NCBI GenBank assembly: GCA_947629005.1
Contig: CANRCD010000014.1
Coordinates: 1-44,720, forward strand
DNA from: an uncultured Clostridia bacterium
GTDB lineage: Bacteria > Bacillota > Clostridia > UMGS1883
DNA: 44,720 bases
Reading direction: 5' to 3'
Shown: one piece after another, positions 40,873 to 44,720 of the stretch
How the letters are laid out: every line of letters starts with the position of its first letter
Numbering within the stretch: the stretch's first letter is position 1
Notes under the pieces: generated by a model
Seen by the model: only the letters and a program-made list of their open reading frames with translations
Told to the model about the DNA's origin: nothing
Databases searched by the model: none
Made by a program: the position numbers and the translations under genes

Positions 40873-42555
40873 CTATTTCTGATTATTGTTCCCGTATTTT
40901 TCAGCGTCCAAACGCCTTATCTCGGCGCGTCGTATCTTTCCGCTTATGGTTTTCGGCATTTCGTCCACAAATTCAACCAAGCGAGGGTACTTATACGGCG
41001 CGGTGCTGCGCTTGACGTAGGCCTGCACCTCGCGGGCCAGCTCCTCGGACGGCTCGCGCCCGTTTACGAGTACTATCGTCGCCTTGACGATCTGCCCCCT
41101 TATGGGGTGCGGTACAGGCGTTACGGCGCACTCCAGCACGTAGGGGAGTTCCATTATGATACTCTCCACCTCAAACGGCCCTATTCGGTAGCCGCTCGAC
41201 TTGATTATGTCGTCGGTGCGGCCCACGTACCAGTAATAGCCGTCCGCGTCGGCGTAGGCGGTATCGCCGGTGTGATAAACGCCGCCCGACCACACGTTCC
41301 TTGTGCTGTCCTCGTCCAGATAGTAGCCCATAAACAGTCCGCAAGGCACGCTTTTGCCGGTATATATGACAATCTCGCCGGTCTCGCCCACGGGGCAGGG
41401 ATTTCCGTCGGAGTCAACAATGCCCACGTCGTAGCCCGGCACAGGTTTCCCCATGGAACCGGGGCGGGGCGTCATGCCTACGAGCGTCCCAACCGAAAGC
41501 GTGGTTTCGGTCTGGCCGAAGCCCTCCATTATGTCGAGGCCGGTGGCTTTTTTCCACTGTATGTAAACCTCGGGATTCAAGGCTTCGCCGGCGGTGTTGC
41601 AGTATTTAAGGCCGCTCAGGTCGAATTTGCTCAGATCCTCCTTTATGAAAAAGCGGTACATCGTGGGCGGAGCGCAAAAGGTCGTAATGCCGTATTTCTT
41701 AAACATCGGCAGTATCTCCGCGGCCTTAAAGCGGTCGAAGTCGTATACGAAAATCGCCGTTTCACACAGCCACTGGCCATAAATTTTGCCCCAGAGCGCC
41801 TTGCCCCAGCCGGTATCGCTTATGGTAAAGTGAAGCCCGTCCGGCTTGCAGTTGTGCCAGAACTTTGCCGTCACAAGATGGCCCAGCGGGTATTTGTTGG
41901 AGTGAGCCGCAATGCGCGGGTACTTCGTGGTGCCGCTGGTGAACATCATCAGCATAAGGTCGTCGCCCTTCGGGCTGTCCGCCCGCCGCGGATACGAAGG
42001 AGAGGCCGCCTCCAGCCCCGCGTCAAAGTCCAGCCAGCCAGAGCGGCTGCCGTGCGTCATCATCCGGATATCCACGCGGCCGCACTCCTCCATGGCGAGC
42101 TCCGCCTGACGGGCCACGTCGCCGTCGCCGGTGCAGACGATGGCCCGCACCATAGCCGAGTTGAAGCGGTACTCAAAATCATGCTTGACGAGCAGGTTCG
42201 TGGCGGGTATGGCCACCGCGCCCATCTTTGTAAGCCCAAGCAGGGCGAACCAAAATTGGTAGTGCCGCTTCAGCACCAGCATAACGCGGTCGCCCCGCCT
42301 TATGCCGAGGCTTTCAAAGTAGTTGGCGGCGCGGCTCGAGTACTCGCTCATCTCGCGGAAGGTGATGTCGCGTCGCTCCTTGCTTTCCGATATGTAGACC
42401 ATGGCTGTTTTGTCGGGCTCCTTTTCGGCGAGAGCGTCCACCACGTCAAAGGCAAAGTTGAAATCGTCGGTATTCTTGAAATTTATGTCCTTCAAAACCC
42501 CGTTCTCATCGAGGGTGTAGTCGGCAAACTTTTCATATATGGGCCGGTTTTTCAT
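40873..42555 (-). CDS. AMP-dependent acyl-CoA synthetase (medium-chain/acetyl-CoA synthetase-like)
   Basis: A 560-residue ANL-superfamily ligase that would activate a carboxylic acid to its CoA thioester via an acyl-adenylate. Conserved parts are RGDRVMLVLKRHYQFWFALLGLTKMGAVAIPA, GFGQTET, YHTGDTAYADADGYYWYVGRTDDIIKSSGYRIGPFEVE, and the C-terminal ISGKIRRAEIR with the catalytic lysine. The P-loop reads FTSGTTKYPRIAAHS where the family has SGTTGxPK. It therefore lacks the second glycine and has arginine for lysine, which could alter ATP handling. The substrate is unknown; the MACS-like layout suggests short or medium chains. AAAGGA precedes the ATG. Confidence 0.9.
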   Translation of the reverse strand: MKNRPIYEKFADYTLDENGVLKDINFKNTDDFNFAFDVVDALAEKEPDKTAMVYISESKERRDITFREMSEYSSRAANYFESLGIRRGDRVMLVLKRHYQFWFALLGLTKMGAVAIPATNLLVKHDFEYRFNSAMVRAIVCTGDGDVARQAELAMEECGRVDIRMMTHGSRSGWLDFDAGLEAASPSYPRRADSPKGDDLMLMMFTSGTTKYPRIAAHSNKYPLGHLVTAKFWHNCKPDGLHFTISDTGWGKALWGKIYGQWLCETAIFVYDFDRFKAAEILPMFKKYGITTFCAPPTMYRFFIKEDLSKFDLSGLKYCNTAGEALNPEVYIQWKKATGLDIMEGFGQTETTLSVGTLVGMTPRPGSMGKPVPGYDVGIVDSDGNPCPVGETGEIVIYTGKSVPCGLFMGYYLDEDSTRNVWSGGVYHTGDTAYADADGYYWYVGRTDDIIKSSGYRIGPFEVESIIMELPYVLECAVTPVPHPIRGQIVKATIVLVNGREPSEELAREVQAYVKRSTAPYKYPRLVEFVDEMPKTISGKIRRAEIRRLDAEKYGNNNQK

Positions 42556-42585
42556 AGGCAGGATTCCTTTCAGCCGTTTTTATTA

Positions 42586-42614
42586 ATTATACCACTTAAC
42601 CACGGCCGTGTCAA
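42586..42614 (-). promoter_or_regulatory. Promoter of the acyl-CoA synthetase operon
   Basis: On the minus strand TTGACA (42609-42614), 17 bp, TATAAT (42586-42591): perfect consensus, 30 bp upstream of the start codon. Confidence 0.85.
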
Positions 42615-42656
42615 CCGCAAAGAGACCTGCGGCGCAAAATTTGTCACCTTTGCATA

Positions 42657-42685
42657 TTGAAAAAAGCGGACCGCCGGTGTATAAT
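42657..42685 (+). promoter_or_regulatory. Promoter of the MATE transporter gene
   Basis: TTGAAA (42657-42662), 17 bp, TATAAT (42680-42685). It is divergent from the acyl-CoA synthetase promoter, about 45 bp away. Confidence 0.75.
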
Positions 42686-42715
42686 TAAGGTAAGAACTAA
42701 TGAAAGGATTTTTTG

Positions 42716-44074
42716 ATGGATACGCAAGAAAACAAAATGGGCGTCATGCCCGTTAATAAGCTGCTTATAACCATGGCCGCGCCGATGATACTTTCCATGC
42801 TGGTGCAGGCCCTTTATAACGTAGTGGACAGCTTTTTCGTTTCCCGAATACACGAAGACGCTCTGACCGCGCTTTCGCTGGCCTTTCCGGTGCAAAATTT
42901 GATGATAGCCGTTGCTACGGGCACCGGCGTCGGCGTGAATGCCATGCTCAGCAAGAGCCTCGGCGAGGGCAACCGCCAAAACGTGAACAGCGCCGCAAGG
43001 AACGGTATTTTCCTCGCGGTGTGCAGCTATGCGCTTTTCCTCATTTTCGGCCTGTTCGGCGTGCGCGCCTTTATGCAGTCCCAGACCGACAGCGCGCGCA
43101 TAATCGGCTATGGGGCGCAGTATCTCACGATTTGCTGCGTGGCCAGCGCAGGCATATATATGCAGATAATTTTTGAGCGTCTGCTTCAGGGCACAGGCCG
43201 CACCTTCATTACCATGTGGACGCAGCTAATCGGCGCGGTGATAAACATCGTGCTTGACCCCATCCTGATTTTCGGCCTGCTCGGAGCGCCAAAAATGGGC
43301 GTCGCCGGCGCGGCCGTGGCCACCGTTATCGGGCAGATAGCGGCGGCTGTCGCGGCGATAATATGCAACCTCAAATTCAATAAGGAAATCGACTTTTCGT
43401 TTAAGGGCTTTCGCCCAAGCCCCCGAACTATAGGCCGTATCTACGCTGTGGGGTTTCCGTCCATACTTATGGTCGCGATTTCCTCAATAATGACCTACGT
43501 CATGAACAAAATCCTCATCGGCTTTACCTCCACGGCTGTGGCGGTGTTCGGCGCGTATTTCAAGCTCCAGAGCTTCGTGTTTATGCCGATTTTCGGCCTT
43601 AATAACGGCATGATACCCATAGTCGCCTACAACTACGGCGCGCGCAAGCGTTCGCGCGTGACGTCTACCATAAAGCTCAGCGTAGTTTTCGCCGAAACAA
43701 TGATGTTTGTCGGGGTGCTGATTTTCCAGTTTTTCGGCGAGTCGCTGCTCAAGTACGGCTTCGATGCCTCCGAAACCATGCTCGCACTGGGCGTTCCGGC
43801 GCTTCGGACGATAAGTCTGCACTTCCTTCTGGCGGGCTTCTGCATAATCTCGAGCAGTGTGTTCCAAGCGCTTGGCAACGGCGTATTCAGCCTTATCATT
43901 TCCTTTGCGCGCCAGCTTTTGGTGCTTCTTCCCACGGCTTGGCTGCTTTCGCTCAGCGGACGGGTGGATATGGTCTGGTGGAGCTTCGTTATCGCCGAGT
44001 TTGTCTCGTTGGTGCTCTGCGCGGTGTTCCTGAAGGTAATCTATAATAAAAAACTGAAAAACCTCGAAGAATAA
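42716..44074 (+). CDS. MATE family efflux transporter
   Basis: A 452-residue integral membrane protein with about twelve hydrophobic helices in two similar halves. PVNKLLITMAAPMILSMLVQALYNVVDSFFVSRI is the family's N-terminal motif. GTGVGVNAMLSKSLGEG and RLLQGTGRTFITMWTQLIGAVINIVLDPILIFGLLGAPKMGVAGAAVATVIGQ follow, and the second half repeats the pattern (FGAYFKLQSFVFMPIFGLNNGMIPIVAYNYGARK). It belongs to the DinF/NorM-like MATE exporters, which expel drugs or metabolites using Na+ or H+ gradients. The ATG at 42716 is chosen over a TTG one codon earlier because AAAGGA is well spaced. Monocistronic. Confidence 0.95.
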   Translation: MDTQENKMGVMPVNKLLITMAAPMILSMLVQALYNVVDSFFVSRIHEDALTALSLAFPVQNLMIAVATGTGVGVNAMLSKSLGEGNRQNVNSAARNGIFLAVCSYALFLIFGLFGVRAFMQSQTDSARIIGYGAQYLTICCVASAGIYMQIIFERLLQGTGRTFITMWTQLIGAVINIVLDPILIFGLLGAPKMGVAGAAVATVIGQIAAAVAAIICNLKFNKEIDFSFKGFRPSPRTIGRIYAVGFPSILMVAISSIMTYVMNKILIGFTSTAVAVFGAYFKLQSFVFMPIFGLNNGMIPIVAYNYGARKRSRVTSTIKLSVVFAETMMFVGVLIFQFFGESLLKYGFDASETMLALGVPALRTISLHFLLAGFCIISSSVFQALGNGVFSLIISFARQLLVLLPTAWLLSLSGRVDMVWWSFVIAEFVSLVLCAVFLKVIYNKKLKNLEE

Positions 44075-44094
44075 TTCATGCGAAGATAATTCGT

Positions 44095-44122
44095 GGGCGG
44101 CGTTATACGCCGCCCATGCTTT
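44095..44122 (+). terminator. Terminator of the MATE gene
   Basis: A perfect 8-bp stem GGGCGGCG/CGCCGCCC (44095-44102, 44108-44115), loop TTATA, then ATGCTTTTT. It is 20 bp after the stop codon. Confidence 0.85.
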
Positions 44123-44139
44123 TTCCTCGGTGATGAATC

Positions 44140-44155
44140 CGTAGGAAGCGCCGAC
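44140..44155 (+). repeat. Third copy of the terminal-repeat motif
   Basis: CGTAGGAAGCGCCGAC differs by one base from the motif at 44449-44464 and has the same orientation. With the inverted copy at 44619-44634 it could bound a larger unit that contains repeat copy B. Confidence 0.6.
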
Positions 44156-44208
44156 TCTGCGCCCGCGGGTTGTTGCTGTGTAATCATGCCGCCCGTGCGG
44201 GTTCTCCC

Positions 44209-44405
44209 ACACGTCCGCCGCTTCGCGGACGCGCCTGAGGCGCGGGCAGCCGTATTAAATTTTATGCTTATGTTCTTTTGTGCCCAAAAGAACATAATGT
44301 CTTGGGGGCTCCTCGATGCCCCCAAACCCCTCAACGCATTTAAGGGGCCCGCGGGCCCCTTAAAAATCCCCATGACAGGTGCCGCCACGGGGATATTTAT
44401 ATTTC
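44209..44405. repeat. Dispersed intergenic repeat, copy B
   Basis: Counterpart of 39922-40116, same orientation, with the same hairpin blocks. Differences are scattered and include compensating-looking changes around the GGGG/CCCC stems. A long identical stretch covers the AAGGGGCC...CCCCTTAAAAATCCCC part. Confidence 0.8.
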
Positions 44406-44448
44406 CATCGTACCACTTGGCGCACCGCCACCCTTGCCTTCTCCCGCG

Positions 44449-44634
44449 CGTAGGGAGCGCCGACTCGGCGCTCCGTTTTTTATTGCGTTTATATCTTACG
44501 TTATATATAAGCCGGCACACCATCTTGCCTTCTCCTCGGGGAGAAGGTGGCGCGAGCAAAGCGAGCGACGGATGAGGGGATTTCGTATGTACAAAACAAT
44601 CCCCTGCGGCGCGCCGAGGTCGGCGCTCCCTACG
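44449..44634. mobile_element. MITE-like element with 16-bp terminal inverted repeats
   Basis: CGTAGGGAGCGCCGAC at 44449-44464 is repeated exactly, inverted, at 44619-44634, with partial matching continuing inward (TCGGCGC). The 186-bp interior encodes nothing. It contains a terminator-like hairpin (GGAGCGCC/GGCGCTCC then GTTTTTT) and a CCTTCTCC/GGAGAAGG hairpin with GCGAGC repeats. No target-site duplication is evident, so mobility is a hypothesis. Confidence 0.5.
44454..44484 (+). terminator. Terminator-like hairpin within the MITE-like element
   Basis: GGAGCGCC (44454-44461), GACTC, GGCGCTCC (44467-44474), then GTTTTTTATT on the plus strand. It overlaps the left terminal repeat. Confidence 0.55.
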
Positions 44635-44643
44635 AATCATGCG

Positions 44644-44670
44644 AAAAAAAGCAGTCCTTACGGACTGCTT
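44644..44670 (-). terminator. Terminator of the rRNA operon
   Basis: A perfect 9-bp stem (44649-44657 with 44662-44670), loop GTAA on the minus strand, then TTTTTTT. It lies 9 bp beyond the 5S 3' end. Confidence 0.9.
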
Positions 44671-44678
44671 CTTCTTTA

Positions 44679-44720
44679 GCCAGCGGCTTCCTACTTTCCC
44701 GGGCAGCTTCCCGCCAAGTA
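44679..44720 (-). rRNA. rrf: 5S ribosomal RNA, 3' part (cut by window edge)
   Basis: Read on the minus strand: TACTTGGCGGGAAGCTGCCC, then GGGAAAGTAGGAAGCCGCTGGC. This is the conserved 3' portion of bacterial 5S rRNA (the loop E/helix IV region through the 3' arm of helix I). It is followed by a strong terminator. The 5' part and the rest of the operon lie outside the window. Confidence 0.85.

Larger units (their letters stand above)
44123..44643. other. 520-bp gene-free, repeat-packed region next to the 5S gene
   Basis: No supported gene. It holds three copies of a CGTAGG(G/A)AGCGCCGAC terminal-repeat-like motif, dispersed repeat copy B and several strong hairpins. An apparent 160-residue open frame here runs across the repeats and has no recognisable features. 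Confidence 0.75.

Noticed and set aside
44093-44575. 160-residue open frame after the MATE gene
   Set aside because: It runs through the MATE terminator, repeat copy B and the MITE-like unit, and has no protein features.

Overview
The window is a chromosomal segment of a spore-lineage Firmicute, most likely a Clostridia member of the Oscillospirales type. The evidence is a PolC-type replicase, Spo0A, a SpoIID-family protein, a CIRCE/HrcA operator, an electron-bifurcating [FeFe] hydrogenase, an archaeal-type split glutamate synthase, GC-rich genes with AT-rich promoters, and dispersed GC-rich intergenic repeats. It is bounded by rRNA operons on both sides. The left edge carries a strong rrn-type promoter reading out of the window. 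The right edge is the 3' end of a 5S rRNA gene with its terminator. Both rrn units lie on the minus strand, so the segment looks like the unique DNA between two rRNA operons.

Layout from left to right. 0.1-1.3 kb: an orphan MsmK/UgpC-type sugar-importer ATPase (-). 1.4-3.7 kb: rpsF-ssb-rpsR, then a small exported protein and rsuA (all -). 3.8-6.8 kb: a CaCA-type cation antiporter and CIRCE-controlled htpG (+). 6.8-8.1 kb: a SpoIID/LytB protein (-). 8.2-9.9 kb: dapA-dapB (+). 10.1-17.5 kb: a nitrogen-assimilation locus, with an Amt-PII fusion (-) divergent from a five-gene glutamate synthase operon (+). 17.5-18.6 kb: an AT-rich toxin-antitoxin-like pair, RelB/DinJ antitoxin plus zeta-like kinase (-). 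18.7-21.1 kb: hom-lysC (-). 21.2-25.0 kb: a DEDDh exonuclease, a large solute-binding lipoprotein and a small conserved protein (-). 25.1-30.2 kb: pqqD-like, ispG and polC (+). 30.4-31.2 kb: spo0A (+). 31.4-39.7 kb: a ten-gene minus-strand hydrogenase block, with a regulatory half (DRTGG, RsbT-like ATPase, HydS-like hydrogenase, DRTGG, PHP) followed by a catalytic half (hndA, HATPase, hndB, hndC, hndD). 40.4-42.6 kb: an acyl-CoA synthetase and a YkvA-like protein (-). 42.7-44.1 kb: a MATE transporter (+). The last 0.6 kb before the 5S gene is packed with repeats.

The genes form several working groups. dapA/dapB and lysC/hom share the aspartate-family pathway (lysine/diaminopimelate, threonine, methionine). 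Amt-PII and the split glutamate synthase link ammonium entry and sensing to glutamate formation. The hnd genes couple NAD(P)H and ferredoxin oxidation to H2, next to what looks like a hydrogen- or redox-sensing module built from a second, divergent [FeFe] hydrogenase and stand-alone ATPases. polC and spo0A are replication and developmental core genes, but both deviate from the textbook form: PolC lacks the inserted proofreading exonuclease, and Spo0A has a degenerate receiver. At least a dozen promoters are visible as near-consensus sigma-A hexamers, nearly all with exactly 17-bp spacing.

No tRNA gene, CRISPR array, insertion sequence or prophage was seen. The most noteworthy points are the hydrogenase sensor module, the PolC without exonuclease, the altered Spo0A receiver, the hybrid toxin-antitoxin pair with its palindrome, and the repeat cluster beside the 5S gene.
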